This document shows, piece after piece, positions 1-8,461 of a stretch of 43,951 nucleotides of DNA. The notes beneath the pieces are model-generated. The model searched no databases. It was not told the DNA's origin and was given only the letters and a program-made list of their open reading frames with translations. The position numbers were made by a program, and so were the translations under genes. The number at the start of each line of letters is the position of its first letter. The stretch's first letter is position 1. Source of the stretch: Desulforegula conservatrix Mb1Pa (GTDB taxonomy: Bacteria; Desulfobacterota; Desulfobacteria; Desulfobacterales; Desulforegulaceae); contig NZ_AUEY01000029.1 in assembly GCF_000426225.1 (NCBI RefSeq), forward strand, positions 1 to 43,951, written 5' to 3'.

Positions 1-189
1 CGTCAGTTCAGGAAACTGACCAAGACCAAAGGGGCTTTCCCTAATCAGGACAGCCTCTTGAAACTCCTTTATATGGGTATTCAAAACGCAAGCAAAAAGT
101 GGACTATGCCGGTAAAGAACTGGTCTCAGACACTTTCACAATTGGCAATTTATTTTGAAGGAAGACTGGATAAGGAGTTAAAACTCTGA
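1..189 (+). CDS. IS256-family transposase, C-terminal fragment (cut by window edge)
   Basis: An open frame enters from the left edge and stops with TGA at 187-189, leaving 62 residues. The fragment contains [20 protein letters not shown], then [10 protein letters not shown] and a terminal FEGRLDKEL. This is the typical C-terminus of the mutator/IS256 class of DDE transposases, in which an 'aFPnedallkLlyla..n..kkWtmp..nW' block follows the catalytic core. The catalytic DDE residues lie outside the window. An IS-end-like sequence follows at 327-352, so this is the 3' end of an insertion sequence. Whether the whole gene is intact cannot be told from this window. Confidence 0.85.
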   Translation, partial: RQFRKLTKTKGAFPNQDSLLKLLYMGIQNASKKWTMPVKNWSQTLSQLAIYFEGRLDKELKL

Positions 190-230
190 TAGGTCTTTCA
201 AAGGTATAGATGATATCGCAGATTCGCTCC

Positions 231-291
231 AGCAGAAGCCAGCTCCTCCGACGAGCTACACTTTGGCCCATTCTCGGAGCTGACTTCTGCT
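231..291. repeat. Long imperfect hairpin inside the IS end
   Basis: AGCAGAAGCCAGCTCC (231-246) pairs with GGAGCTGACTTCTGCT (276-291), a 16-bp stem with one mismatch and a 29-nt loop. It sits between the transposase stop and the IS terminus. It could block read-through or form a subterminal structure; no T-run follows it, so a simple intrinsic terminator is not supported. Confidence 0.5.
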
Positions 292-353
292 TACTCTCAT
301 CTATATGACGCTTTGGAAATCAAAAATGTGACACAGAACTTTGAATACTCCCA

Positions 354-797
354 CTATCTGTTTTTTTTCTTGCCTACATTGCACGCTTCAACATATCTGT
401 GCAGCCTCACGTAAGGAGCATATCGTCCGTCCCAGTAATCCGAATGATGTTCCAGCCATTCCTCTATAAGCCTGATATAGTCATCTTTAACCGTTGCGCA
501 GTCATCGGCAAACATTTTTCTGAACATTATTATCTTGCGGATGAATTCCCTGTGATCTTTCCTGTGCTGCTGGTGGTCAGGAAAATGGCATGCGACCATC
601 CCCTTTTCTTCCTGATTAAATCTGTGTCTCACAAAATCAGTGAGATCGGAAATCATGTCATAGATTTCCTTCTGGTCACCAGACGCGTTAACAGCATCCA
701 CTATTCCATTTATTCGCTCTATGATCTGTTTCTGCTGATCATCTATTTCAGGCAGTTTTACACAAAAACGATCAGACCATTTTATTTTTACCATCAT
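354..797 (-). CDS. Hemerythrin-like protein with altered iron-ligand positions
   Basis: The product is 147 residues, the usual length of a single-domain bacteriohemerythrin (four-helix bundle binding O2 or sensing redox at a di-iron centre). Family landmarks are W7, the IDDQQ block at 18-22, FNQEE at 60-64, the H78-x3-H82 pair, W114-L115 and the H118-x4-D123 pair. Two canonical histidine ligands are changed. The IDxQHK motif reads IDDQQK (Gln22 for His). The HFxxEE motif reads RFNQEE (Arg59 for His), with a His one residue earlier (His58). The remaining ligands Glu63, His78, His82, His118 and Asp123 are present. The protein may bind one iron, bind iron differently, or not bind it. The gene stops at the edge of the IS end and lies downstream of the hybrid kinase on the same strand (104-bp gap), so the two may be co-transcribed. 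Confidence 0.8.
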   Translation of the reverse strand: MMVKIKWSDRFCVKLPEIDDQQKQIIERINGIVDAVNASGDQKEIYDMISDLTDFVRHRFNQEEKGMVACHFPDHQQHRKDHREFIRKIIMFRKMFADDCATVKDDYIRLIEEWLEHHSDYWDGRYAPYVRLHRYVEACNVGKKKNR

Positions 798-901
798 AAT
801 TTAAGAAATACCCCTTAATATACAAAATTTTAAATCTAAACATTTAGATAATAATCAAATAAATACAAAATGCAATAATGAGTATGGGATCTACGGCAAT
901 A

Positions 902-3900
902 TCAAATAAACTTTGTAATAGACGCCAGAATTTTCCTCGCTTCATCAAATTTATACTCATCAATACAATTCTTGATATCATTCAGTAAACCATTAATTTC
1001 AGAACCCAGGCCATTTTTCTCAAGGAAATATGCTTTAAGATTCTGAAAAGTCTTTTCTGAATTTACAGGATCAAAATCCTGGAGCTCGCGGTCAAGAATT
1101 GGGAGAATATAATGAAGGTCGGATTCCTCGATTGAAAGGCAAGCCTCAGGTTGCTGCAGGGATGATGCTTCTTTCGTAGCCATGTTCTCAATTTCGAGCT
1201 TATGCACGGCTGAAAAAACCTCAGAAAGAGCCACATCAAGATCATCAAGAATTGAATAAGCGGCGCCTGTCTCGTTCTTTTCAAGGGCTTTTTCCATGGA
1301 CATGGCAAGCTGCCTTACTTTGAGAGCAGATATGTTTGCGGATGCTCCATTCAAAGAATGGGCAAGAAGTCTGGCCTCATTGAAAGAATCTTTATCCATA
1401 AGTTCCCTGAGATCTTTGGCCACATTTGTAAAATGCTTAGAAAAAAAAGAAGCAAGCCTGAGGTAAAAATCCATGGAATCCCCCAGCCTTTCCATACCGT
1501 CTTTAATGTCAAGCACCTGTGACTGAATCATTTCATTGTTTTCTGTTTTATTTGACATATTCATATCAGCTGCGGATTTGATGTTGTCTGCATCTTTCAT
1601 ATTCAGATTGTTCTTAAGAGCCGAAAAAAGAGCATTCCTATTTATCGGTTTCGTGACATAATCATTCATACCTGCGGCAATGCATTTTTCACGATCTCCC
1701 TGCATTGCATGGGCTGTTATAGCTATAACAGGAACGTCAAGCTTAAGCTCCTGCCTTATGATCTTGGTAGCTTCGATACCATCCATATCCGGCATCTGCA
1801 CATCCATGAGAACAACATCATAGGATCTCTTTGCCAGGGATGAAATGGCCGCGACCCCGGTTGAGGCCCATTCAATCTTCGCTCCGGTGCTTTCCAGTAT
1901 CTCGAATACGACTTTCTGGTTAATGGGGTTATCCTCAACAAGGAGAATATTGATACCGGCAAAGGAATGATTTTTCAGCGAAGAACTTTTAGTTTCATGT
2001 GATCTTTTAATGTTATACCCGAAAACTTCCATAAGTGTATCAAAAAGTATGGATTGCTTGACTGGTTTAAGAATAAACCCTTCTGAGCCGGCGTCTTTTG
2101 ATCTTTGAAAGTCTGAGTCGCCGCCATAGGCACTTACATTTATGACACGCATCCTTGACCTCAAAGAACCATCCTTGAGTATTCTGGAAAGATCTATTCC
2201 GTCCATATCGGGTAAACCTACATCAACTATGGCTAACCCAAAAAAGTCCTTATTTCTTATGCTTTCATCATGGGTAATCATTGCCTGGGAAGCATTTGCC
2301 GCCATTTCCACCCTGAAGCCAAAGGAATCCATATAGCGTTTGATCACCAGCATTGTGGACGGATTATCCTCAACAAGAAGAACTTTCATGTTCTTCATAT
2401 TTTCAGGAAATACAAGGCCAGAATCCCTCTCTTCGATATATCTGAAAATGCCGGTGAAGAAAAAACAACTCCCCTCACCAGGGGTGCTTTCGACCCAGAT
2501 ATCTCCATCCATCATTTTCACAATTTTCTTGCAGATTGCCAGCCCAAGGCCTGTTCCCCCATATTTTCTGGTCGTGGACCCATCAGCCTGGGCAAAAGCA
2601 TCAAAAAGCCTGTCAAAGAGTTCGGGCTTCACGCCAATTCCGGTGTCCCTCACAGATACAAGCAGTTCAACGCTTTCAAAACCTCTACTCTTGACATTTA
2701 AGGAAACGCAGATTTCTCCTTCGGATGTAAATTTAAATGCGTTTGAAACAAGATTTATAAGTACCTGTCTGAATCTCAGTGGGTCTGTGAATATTTTTGA
2801 TGGAACATCAGAAGATATGTCGATCACGAATTCAATATTTTTTTCAATATTTCTGCCTGAAAACATATCACAGACCTCATAGACAACATCCCTGACATGA
2901 AAATATACTGTTTCAAAGTCAAGCTTGCCGGCCTCTATTTTCGAAAAATCGAGGATGTCGTTGATAAGCCCAAGGAGTGATCTTGCAGAAGATCTGACAA
3001 TATTGACATATTCCCTTTGTTTTCGATTAAGATCAGTCTCGACAGCAAGCTCGCACATGCCAAGTATCGCGTTCATAGGAGTGCGTATCTCATGGCTCAT
3101 ATTTGCAAGAAACTCACTTTTTGCCCTTACTGATGCATCAGCCATTTCTTTGGCTTTCTGAAGCTCCAGATTCATTCTTTTCAACTCTGAAGTACGCTCG
3201 TCCACCAGTTGTTCAGCTTCTCCATGGGCCTTCTGGAGGTCGTATTCAACTTTTTTACGTGAAGTTATATCTATGAGGGAGGCAATGCTTTTTGTAGTAT
3301 CAGGGAGAAGACCAACCCTTACAAAAATATCCTTGATATTACCATTTACGTCAACAAACCTGAATTCATACTCGGAAGGGGCACTGGCCTCACAAGTTCT
3401 CCTGTTTCTGTGATATTCAGCCATCTTAGGCAAATCTGATGAATGAACAAAACTTGACCATTTCAATTTGCCCTCAATCTCTTCCTTGGGTCCACCCCAA
3501 AGTCTTACAAAAATGGCATTTGCCATGGATACGGTCATATCTTCTTCAATTATTATTGTTGCAGTTCCAGTGTTTTCGAAGACACTTCTGTACCTTGCCT
3601 CACTTTCCTGCAGATCCCTTGTTCTTGTCTTGTCTATATTTTTTATTAGCTCAATTCTGTAAACAAGGAGGTAAATATAAAAAATAAGAAAGATGCATAT
3701 GACGAAAAAAACGATTGAAGCCGGATTATAGCCGAACTCGTTGAATCTCAAAGCAAACACGACTGGGGACAGAAGGCCGAGAAAAACAATCAGGGACTTG
3801 AGAATCTTCAAACCATGCTGAAGTCCGTTACCTATTACTGCAACCAATATGAAAATTGAGCAGGGCGGGGGCTGATACGGATCAAAAAGCCATACCATTG

Positions 3901-4162
3901 CTCCTGCAAAGATATCAACCAGACTGCTAAGGCTGACAGACAGATTTTTTCTTCTGGATGATAAAAAAAAGGCTATTATTGCATGTATCAGAACATACGA
4001 TATTGCGGCAGATACTGCGGCAATTTTTGAAAAAAAGGGAGAAGGTCTGTCAAGTATGCCAATATAAATCAAAAGCAAAACAATGGCAGATGCCCTGACA
4101 AAATACTGTATATTCATCGAGTTTGTTTTATTGCGATGAAGAAAATGATCCAAAAAACTCAT
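902..4162 (-). CDS. BarA-type hybrid sensor histidine kinase (membrane, PAS, HisKA, HATPase, REC, REC, Hpt)
   Basis: This 1086-residue protein is a complete multi-step phosphorelay in one chain. Residues 1-180 hold several hydrophobic segments forming a membrane-anchored input region. A PAS domain follows (about 188-305), then a coiled coil. The HisKA block contains [11 protein letters not shown] with phospho-acceptor His357. The HATPase_c domain has the DTGIGV and GGTGLGLAI boxes (about 465-585). A first receiver domain has Asp647 in [11 protein letters not shown], and a second has Asp787 in [11 protein letters not shown] with the conserved Thr and Lys downstream. A C-terminal Hpt domain has His935 in [10 protein letters not shown]. 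Both receivers look active. No response regulator lies nearby, so the output partner is unknown. The membrane region has no sensor family I can name with confidence. Confidence 0.92.
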   Translation of the reverse strand: MSFLDHFLHRNKTNSMNIQYFVRASAIVLLLIYIGILDRPSPFFSKIAAVSAAISYVLIHAIIAFFLSSRRKNLSVSLSSLVDIFAGAMVWLFDPYQPPPCSIFILVAVIGNGLQHGLKILKSLIVFLGLLSPVVFALRFNEFGYNPASIVFFVICIFLIFYIYLLVYRIELIKNIDKTRTRDLQESEARYRSVFENTGTATIIIEEDMTVSMANAIFVRLWGGPKEEIEGKLKWSSFVHSSDLPKMAEYHRNRRTCEASAPSEYEFRFVDVNGNIKDIFVRVGLLPDTTKSIASLIDITSRKKVEYDLQKAHGEAEQLVDERTSELKRMNLELQKAKEMADASVRAKSEFLANMSHEIRTPMNAILGMCELAVETDLNRKQREYVNIVRSSARSLLGLINDILDFSKIEAGKLDFETVYFHVRDVVYEVCDMFSGRNIEKNIEFVIDISSDVPSKIFTDPLRFRQVLINLVSNAFKFTSEGEICVSLNVKSRGFESVELLVSVRDTGIGVKPELFDRLFDAFAQADGSTTRKYGGTGLGLAICKKIVKMMDGDIWVESTPGEGSCFFFTGIFRYIEERDSGLVFPENMKNMKVLLVEDNPSTMLVIKRYMDSFGFRVEMAANASQAMITHDESIRNKDFFGLAIVDVGLPDMDGIDLSRILKDGSLRSRMRVINVSAYGGDSDFQRSKDAGSEGFILKPVKQSILFDTLMEVFGYNIKRSHETKSSSLKNHSFAGINILLVEDNPINQKVVFEILESTGAKIEWASTGVAAISSLAKRSYDVVLMDVQMPDMDGIEATKIIRQELKLDVPVIAITAHAMQGDREKCIAAGMNDYVTKPINRNALFSALKNNLNMKDADNIKSAADMNMSNKTENNEMIQSQVLDIKDGMERLGDSMDFYLRLASFFSKHFTNVAKDLRELMDKDSFNEARLLAHSLNGASANISALKVRQLAMSMEKALEKNETGAAYSILDDLDVALSEVFSAVHKLEIENMATKEASSLQQPEACLSIEESDLHYILPILDRELQDFDPVNSEKTFQNLKAYFLEKNGLGSEINGLLNDIKNCIDEYKFDEARKILASITKFI

Positions 4163-4360
4163 ACCATGAATCCTGTATGCAAATCAGGCGCAATATACAG
4201 TAAAAGCCGCATCCTTTAAATGACACGCACCTGAAACTCTCATAAATTATAAGCTAACTCTAACGAAAACTTCATTAATCAGTAACTGTTATATTAATAG
4301 AGCATTTTGATCAATTCAACTTTGTAAAAAAAATACGGAATCCCCATAAATGCTGACAAT

Positions 4361-4506
4361 GACTCAAAAAGCCCGATTACCGTCATTCCGGCGTAGGCCG
4401 CAATCCAGAAGCATTTGTAAATACCGGATGCCGGATTAAGTCAGGCATGACGCTGAAGGCCTGTATTGGAATGACGGAATCCGGCTGGTTTTTGTCCATA
4501 TTTTGA
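4361..4506. repeat. Family A palindromic repeat, degenerate copy (A1)
   Basis: This stretch carries the paired family A modules: GTCATTCCGGCGTAGGCC, then CCGGATGCCGGATTAAGTC with GGCATGACG, and a further GGAATGACGGAATCCGG. The outer CGCAAAAAGTC ends are eroded (GACTCAAAAAG at the left). It lies in the gap of about 790 bp between the kinase and the zinc-ribbon gene, next to family B copy B1. The rest of that gap holds no supported gene. Confidence 0.65.
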
Positions 4507-4528
4507 CGACTTCAGCCATTAAATTATA

Positions 4529-4789
4529 TGGCTATGGTCAATTCTCAGTAATATATGAAAAGGTCATGGCCTGAACATTTGTAAGACTCTAAAAATATCA
4601 GTATTTTTGCCTACTAACAAAACCACAAAGTTTTTGCGGAGCTTTTTCCAAAAAGCAACCCGCCGGAGGCACCCTGCTTAACGTCGGATTATGGACAAAG
4701 GGCGTCCTAATCCGACCTACGCATCACCCTTATTTTGATAACAAATTAACCATAAAAGATACTTCTTAACTGAAAATCAGGCAGAGCCA
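4529..4789 (-). mobile_element. Family B non-autonomous element, copy B1 (about 261 bp)
   Basis: The element begins TGGCTATGGTCAATTCTCAG (4529) and ends with the complement of TGGCTCTGCCTGATTTTCAG (ending CCA at 4789). It is therefore bounded by imperfect inverted repeats matching copies B2 and B3. Its interior, read on the minus strand, contains the signature CGGATTAGGACGCCC...TAATCCG hairpin, a CCTCCGGCGGG segment and the GCTTTTTGGAAAAAGC hairpin. The AT-rich flanks (about 4517-4528 and 4790-4801) share a TTAA-centred imperfect duplication. It is an inverted relative of 34648-34988. It encodes no protein. Confidence 0.65.
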
Positions 4790-4905
4790 GCTTAATTTAT
4801 TACCAGGTATACTGATCTTTTTCTGCGACCCGGCCTTTTTGCGACCTTGCCGATTTGGTAACACCACCGAGCTTTATAAGGCCTTTCTATGATAACAATA
4901 TTTTA

Positions 4906-4934
4906 TTGACCGCAAACGGAGTATCCATTATGTT
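4906..4934 (+). promoter_or_regulatory. Candidate sigma-70 promoter for the zinc-ribbon/ABC importer genes
   Basis: TTGACC (4906-4911) and TATGTT (4929-4934) are separated by 17 bp, about 65 bases upstream of the small zinc-ribbon start at 5000. It is the best promoter-like match in the gap and could serve the whole 5000-7881 cluster. It is predicted by pattern only. Confidence 0.5.
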
Positions 4935-4999
4935 TCGATAAAAAAATTTAATTGTATGCAAGTTACAATTATTCTTTCCATAACAGCAATGGAGTCGAA

Positions 5000-5155
5000 A
5001 TGCGCGGAGACAGAGCAGAGGCAATAGAAGCGGAATGTCCGAAATGCAAGACAACCCAGATTGTCTACATTCCAAAGGAAGAAATACCAATATGCCATAT
5101 ATGCAAAGTCAGAATGGTAATTAAAGAATTGCTTGATGAAGGCAAGAGTAGCTAA
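5000..5155 (+). CDS. Small zinc-ribbon protein (51 aa)
   Basis: I chose the ATG at 5000 because GGAG lies at 4991-4994, five bases upstream; a longer in-frame reading from 4952 has no ribosome-binding site. The 51-residue product has one CPKC and one CHIC pair about 20 residues apart, which is a treble-clef/zinc-ribbon arrangement, and an acidic N-terminus. Function is unknown. It lies 29 bases upstream of the amino-acid binding protein on the same strand and probably shares its transcript. Small zinc ribbons of this kind often bind nucleic acid or protein, but nothing here proves that. Confidence 0.65.
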   Translation: MRGDRAEAIEAECPKCKTTQIVYIPKEEIPICHICKVRMVIKELLDEGKSS

Positions 5156-5184
5156 TATTTTTTAAACATAGGGGAGATTTTTAA

Positions 5185-6012
5185 ATGAAAAAGAACTGGA
5201 TTCTTGGAGCAGTGACCTTGGTTCTTCTTGTTGCCGGTTTTGCAGGGATTTCAACTGCGGCAGACATCGAACTTGCAAAGAAATCAACACTCGAGGATAT
5301 CATCAAACGTGGTGAACTAAGGGTTGGTTTTGAAGCCGGGTACATTCCTTTTGAAATGACAGATAAAAAAGGCGGATTTGTCGGTTTTGATATTGATATT
5401 GCAAAAGAAATGGCAAAAGCTCTTAAAGTAAAATTTGTTCCGGTGAACACTGCATGGGACGGAATTATTCCGGCTCTTGTAACCCAAAAATTCGACATAA
5501 TTATGAGCGGGATGACCGTTACCCAGGAAAGAAATATTCAGATAAACTTTGCTGATCCATATATTGTAGTTGGTCAGACAATCCTTCTCAGCAAAAAACA
5601 TGAAGGCAAGGTAAAATCCTACAAAGATCTGAATGATCCGAAATACACAGTGGTTTCAAAACTTGGTACAACAGGCGAACAGGCCACCAAGAGAGAAATT
5701 CCTAAATGTACTTACAAGTCTTTTGAAACAGAAGCAGAAGCCCTTCTTGAAGTTGTCAACGGCAAGGCAGACGCTTATGTCTACGACAAGCCAAACTGCG
5801 TTGTTGCCCTTGCAGAACAGGGATCTGACAAACTTGTTTTCCTTGACCAGCCTTTCACATACGAGCCTCTTGCATGGGGCGTACGCAAAGGCGATCCTGA
5901 CTTCATGAACTGGCTGAATAATTTTCTCAGACAGATCCAGAACGATGGAACCTATGAGAGAATCAACAACAAATGGATCAAATCAACTGACTGGTACAAA
6001 GATATCAAATAG
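5185..6012 (+). CDS. Polar amino-acid ABC transporter, periplasmic substrate-binding protein
   Basis: The 275-residue product starts with a Sec signal peptide (KK, a hydrophobic stretch, cleavage near Ala26). It continues with a family 3 solute-binding protein fold: LRVGFEAGYIPFEM, GGFVGFDIDIAKEMAKAL, WDGIIPALVTQKFDIIMSGM, then SKLGTTGEQ in the second lobe. GFDIDIAKEMAKAL is the family signature region. A GGGGA ribosome-binding site lies upstream at about 5171. The permease and ATPase genes follow on the same strand (gap of 121 bp, then an overlap), so this is the ligand receptor of the importer. The likely substrate class is polar or acidic/amide amino acids; the exact ligand cannot be assigned from sequence alone. 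Confidence 0.92.
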   Translation: MKKNWILGAVTLVLLVAGFAGISTAADIELAKKSTLEDIIKRGELRVGFEAGYIPFEMTDKKGGFVGFDIDIAKEMAKALKVKFVPVNTAWDGIIPALVTQKFDIIMSGMTVTQERNIQINFADPYIVVGQTILLSKKHEGKVKSYKDLNDPKYTVVSKLGTTGEQATKREIPKCTYKSFETEAEALLEVVNGKADAYVYDKPNCVVALAEQGSDKLVFLDQPFTYEPLAWGVRKGDPDFMNWLNNFLRQIQNDGTYERINNKWIKSTDWYKDIK

Positions 6013-6133
6013 TTGATATTTTAATTATCAAACAGGCTGCCAGAATGACCGGGCAGCCTGTTTGATTTTTTTGGCTTAGTCAAACCCCGGAATTTTCCGG
6101 GCCAAGAGCAACATAAATACCAAAGGACAGAAA

Positions 6134-7153
6134 ATGGCCTTTTCTCTTAATCCGGGCGCACAGGAAAAAAGCAGACAATATTACGTGATGTGGACCAGCG
6201 CGTTTTTTCTTGTAATACTTGGAATCGTTTTCAGCCTGTACTTTTCAACAAAACAGATTGATTATGTATGGCGCTGGAACAGAGTTCCCCAGTATTTCAT
6301 ATATCAGGACAATGTTGGCATTGCAGCCGAGTTACCCGGCGAAATCGGTAATATCGAAAACAAGGGCGAAAACTCAATCGTCACTTTAAAAACCGATGAA
6401 GGTTTGAAAGACTATACAGTACCGTCAAAGGGATTGCTTGTCAGCCAGGGAGACATGATAAAAGCAGGAGATATTCTTTCTTCCGTGAAACAATGGAAGC
6501 CAGGGATTCTTCTTGAAGGCATGTGGCTGACATTGGTCGTAAGCTTCATTTCGACCATAATAGGAGTAATAATCGGACTTTTCACAGGACTTGCGAGAAT
6601 CTCCGAAAATCCTGCTCTCAAATGGTCTGCAATAACTTATATTGAAATCATCAGAGGATCACCTCTCCTCGTTCAGATATACATCTGGTATTTTGTTCTT
6701 GGAACTCTCACAAACTCGATGCTTGAAAAATACAGCGCAACAGGATGGAAAATCCCTCCTCTGTGGTTTGGCATAGCCTCAATGGCTTTTTTCACAGGCG
6801 CATATGTCGCAGAGATAGCAAGAGCTGGGATTCAGTCCATACACAGGGGACAGGTGGAGGCCGCTAGGTCTCTTGGAATGACGGCATCCCAGGCAATGAT
6901 ACATGTCATTCTGCCACAGGCGCTGAGACGTATCCTTCCGCCTCTGGCAGGGCAGTTCATAAGTCTTATAAAAGACTCTTCACTTCTTGGAATAATTGCT
7001 GTGAGAGATCTTACCAAGGCAACTAGAGAAGTTGTTACAACAAGCCTTCAGCCTTTTGAGCTATGGTTTCTATGCGCCCTGCTCTACCTTGTTCTTACGT
7101 TCGCGCTTTCAATTTTCCTTCAGTATCTTGAAAGGAGAGTAGTCTCAGCATGA
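6134..7153 (+). CDS. Polar amino-acid ABC transporter permease with inserted beta-rich periplasmic domain
   Basis: The C-terminal ~215 residues (from about 125) are a standard HisM/GlnP-type permease. They include an [12 protein letters not shown] motif and the ATPase-coupling loop [24 protein letters not shown] (EAA loop). At 339 residues the protein is well over the usual ~220. The extra part is a transmembrane helix (about 19-38) followed by about 65 soluble residues (55-120) rich in beta propensity. It ends in [10 protein letters not shown], a pattern common in biotinyl/lipoyl-like barrel-sandwich domains, though no lysine-modification motif is seen. This domain would lie in the periplasm, facing the binding protein. 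The gene overlaps the ATPase by 4 bp (ATGA). Confidence 0.9.
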   Translation: MAFSLNPGAQEKSRQYYVMWTSAFFLVILGIVFSLYFSTKQIDYVWRWNRVPQYFIYQDNVGIAAELPGEIGNIENKGENSIVTLKTDEGLKDYTVPSKGLLVSQGDMIKAGDILSSVKQWKPGILLEGMWLTLVVSFISTIIGVIIGLFTGLARISENPALKWSAITYIEIIRGSPLLVQIYIWYFVLGTLTNSMLEKYSATGWKIPPLWFGIASMAFFTGAYVAEIARAGIQSIHRGQVEAARSLGMTASQAMIHVILPQALRRILPPLAGQFISLIKDSSLLGIIAVRDLTKATREVVTTSLQPFELWFLCALLYLVLTFALSIFLQYLERRVVSA

Positions 7154-7881
7154 TAGAAATCAAAAATGTCATAAAAACATTTCGTGTACCGCATGAAGTA
7201 AGGGCTCTGAAAAGTGTCTCCTGTTCAGTCGTCCAGGGAGAGGTTGTGGTCATAATAGGCCCTTCAGGATCAGGCAAAAGCACCCTTTTAAGATGCATAA
7301 ACCAGCTTGAAAGACCTGACTCCGGCAGCATAATCATAGATGGAACAGATATACTCAAACCAGGAACAAATATTAACAAGATCAGGGAAGAAGTCGGGAT
7401 GGTTTTTCAATCATTCAACCTTTTCCCACACAAGACAGTTCTTGAAAATGTAATGCTCTCACAATTGGTAGTAAGAAAAAGGAGCAAGGCCGAAGCTGAA
7501 AAAAAAGCTTTGTTTCTCCTTGAGAAAGTTGGAATAAAGGACAAGGTCAATGTTTTCCCGGACCAGCTTTCAGGTGGACAGCAGCAAAGAGTGGCCATAG
7601 CCAGGGCTCTTGCCATGGATCCCAAGGTAATGCTCTTTGATGAACCCACATCGGCCCTTGACCCTGAAATGATCGGAGAGGTTCTGGACGTAATGAAGAG
7701 CCTTGCAAAAGAAGGCATGACAATGGTCGTGGTTACCCATGAAATGGGCTTTGCAAGGGAAGTGTCTGATAGAATAATTTTTATGGATCACGGACTCATT
7801 GTTGAAGAGGGAATCCCTGACAAAATATTCAATGCAGCAGAGAGTGACAGAACCAAACTGTTTTTGAGCCAAATACTTTAA
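7150..7881 (+). CDS. Polar amino-acid ABC transporter ATP-binding protein (GlnQ/HisP type)
   Basis: The 243-residue product is of normal length for the family. It has Walker [10 protein letters not shown] (about 38-46), a Q-loop in [10 protein letters not shown], the ABC signature [16 protein letters not shown], Walker [15 protein letters not shown] and the H-loop VVTHEMGFA. It powers uptake through the permease encoded just upstream; the start codon overlaps the permease stop, indicating translational coupling. A strong hairpin terminator follows at 7944-7986, closing the transcription unit. Confidence 0.95.
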   Translation: MIEIKNVIKTFRVPHEVRALKSVSCSVVQGEVVVIIGPSGSGKSTLLRCINQLERPDSGSIIIDGTDILKPGTNINKIREEVGMVFQSFNLFPHKTVLENVMLSQLVVRKRSKAEAEKKALFLLEKVGIKDKVNVFPDQLSGGQQQRVAIARALAMDPKVMLFDEPTSALDPEMIGEVLDVMKSLAKEGMTMVVVTHEMGFAREVSDRIIFMDHGLIVEEGIPDKIFNAAESDRTKLFLSQIL

Positions 7882-7943
7882 CCAGACATATTAAAAGACT
7901 GATCGCTTCCTTAAGGATTATGTTTTAAGGGGCATAAAAAATA

Positions 7944-7986
7944 AAAAAACAACCACCTGCCATAAAAGTAGGTGGTTGTTTTTTTC
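7944..7986 (+). terminator. Intrinsic terminator after the ABC importer genes
   Basis: ACAACCACCTGC pairs with GTAGGTGGTTGT around a short CATAAAA loop, with A-rich sequence before and a run of Ts after the stem. The symmetry means it could also act from the other side, although the next minus-strand gene ends far away at 8462. Confidence 0.85.
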
Positions 7987-7994
7987 TGTCCCCC

Positions 7995-8205
7995 AAAGGG
8001 CAATTCTTAAGTCTGATCAGAACGTCTTTTAGCCGTAATCAGACATCGATCCGAATAAACACCCCATTATAAGCCACAGACTGTGGCTTATATTTGATCA
8101 GGCTCATTATATACTTCACATCGTCATAAATAGAACTTTTCTGTTAGATAAAAGGTCAAAGGCCGCTTTTTGAAAAAAGCTTGGCAAAAACTTTTCGGTT
8201 ATGGG
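7995..8205 (+). repeat. Family B-like fragment, disrupted
   Basis: GTCTGATCAGAACGTC...CCGTAATCAGAC (about 8011-8045) and CGCTTTTTGAAAAAAGCTTGGCAAAAACTTTT (about 8162-8193) are eroded versions of the two halves of family B. Between them lies unrelated sequence with a near-perfect palindrome at 8068-8092. No termini are recognisable. The 580-bp gap between the convergent genes ending at 7881 and 8462 holds no gene that I can support. Confidence 0.45.
8068..8092. repeat. Near-perfect 25-bp palindrome (12-bp arms, 1-nt centre)
   Basis: TATAAGCCACAG (8068-8079) is the exact complement of CTGTGGCTTATA (8081-8092), with a single central A. The tight symmetry looks like a dimeric regulator site or a cruciform-forming sequence, but no promoter or gene start is adjacent. 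Confidence 0.6.
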
Positions 8206-8271
8206 TTCTTTTGATCGAAAAACATATGTTCTCGACTCGTGATAAAAAAACATAAAAGTTTTGGGAAAGGT

Positions 8272-8303
8272 CTGGAAAACCCTTTTCCCAAAGGGTTTTC
8301 CAG
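8272..8303. repeat. Perfect 14-bp stem-loop between convergent genes
   Basis: CTGGAAAACCCTTT (8272-8285) and AAAGGGTTTTCCAG (8290-8303) are exact complements around a 4-nt loop. It lies between two convergent transcription units and may act as a barrier from either side, but it lacks a T-run. Confidence 0.6.
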
Positions 8304-8461
8304 TAATAATCCAACAACAGGCTTGCCATTCAAACGGCCTGACTTATTTCAAATGTTCAAGCTGTGACAGTGATGAGTATATTATATGGTCTATCAATTA
8401 AGATGGCAACGCAGGGCTCGGACTTTTTGCGAAGCCATCAATATTTCAAGCAGCCCGGCTT

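Larger units (their letters stand above)
1..352 (+). mobile_element. Right end of an IS256-family insertion sequence
   Basis: The transposase C-terminus (1-189) is followed by about 160 bases without coding potential, ending in GACACAGAACTTTGAATACT plus CCC (330-352). Read from the outside inward this begins GGGAGTATTCAAAGTTCTGT, which resembles IS256-family terminal inverted repeats as I recall them. The left end and the target duplication are outside the window, so the boundary at about 352 is inferred. The element abuts the stop codon of the hemerythrin-like gene on the minus strand (354). Confidence 0.6.

Noticed and set aside
399-818. A 139-codon plus-strand open frame opposite the hemerythrin-like gene
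   Set aside because: It is the antisense of a gene with clear hemerythrin motifs and shows no recognisable protein features.
2270-2882. Overlapping plus-strand frames of 143 and 180 codons within the hybrid kinase
   Set aside because: They lie antisense to the HATPase and receiver domains and have no domain signals or ribosome-binding sites that would support them.
4361-4801. Spaced palindromes resembling a CRISPR array
   Set aside because: Repeats are of mixed type, not regularly spaced, and no cas genes are present; similar units are scattered singly through the window.
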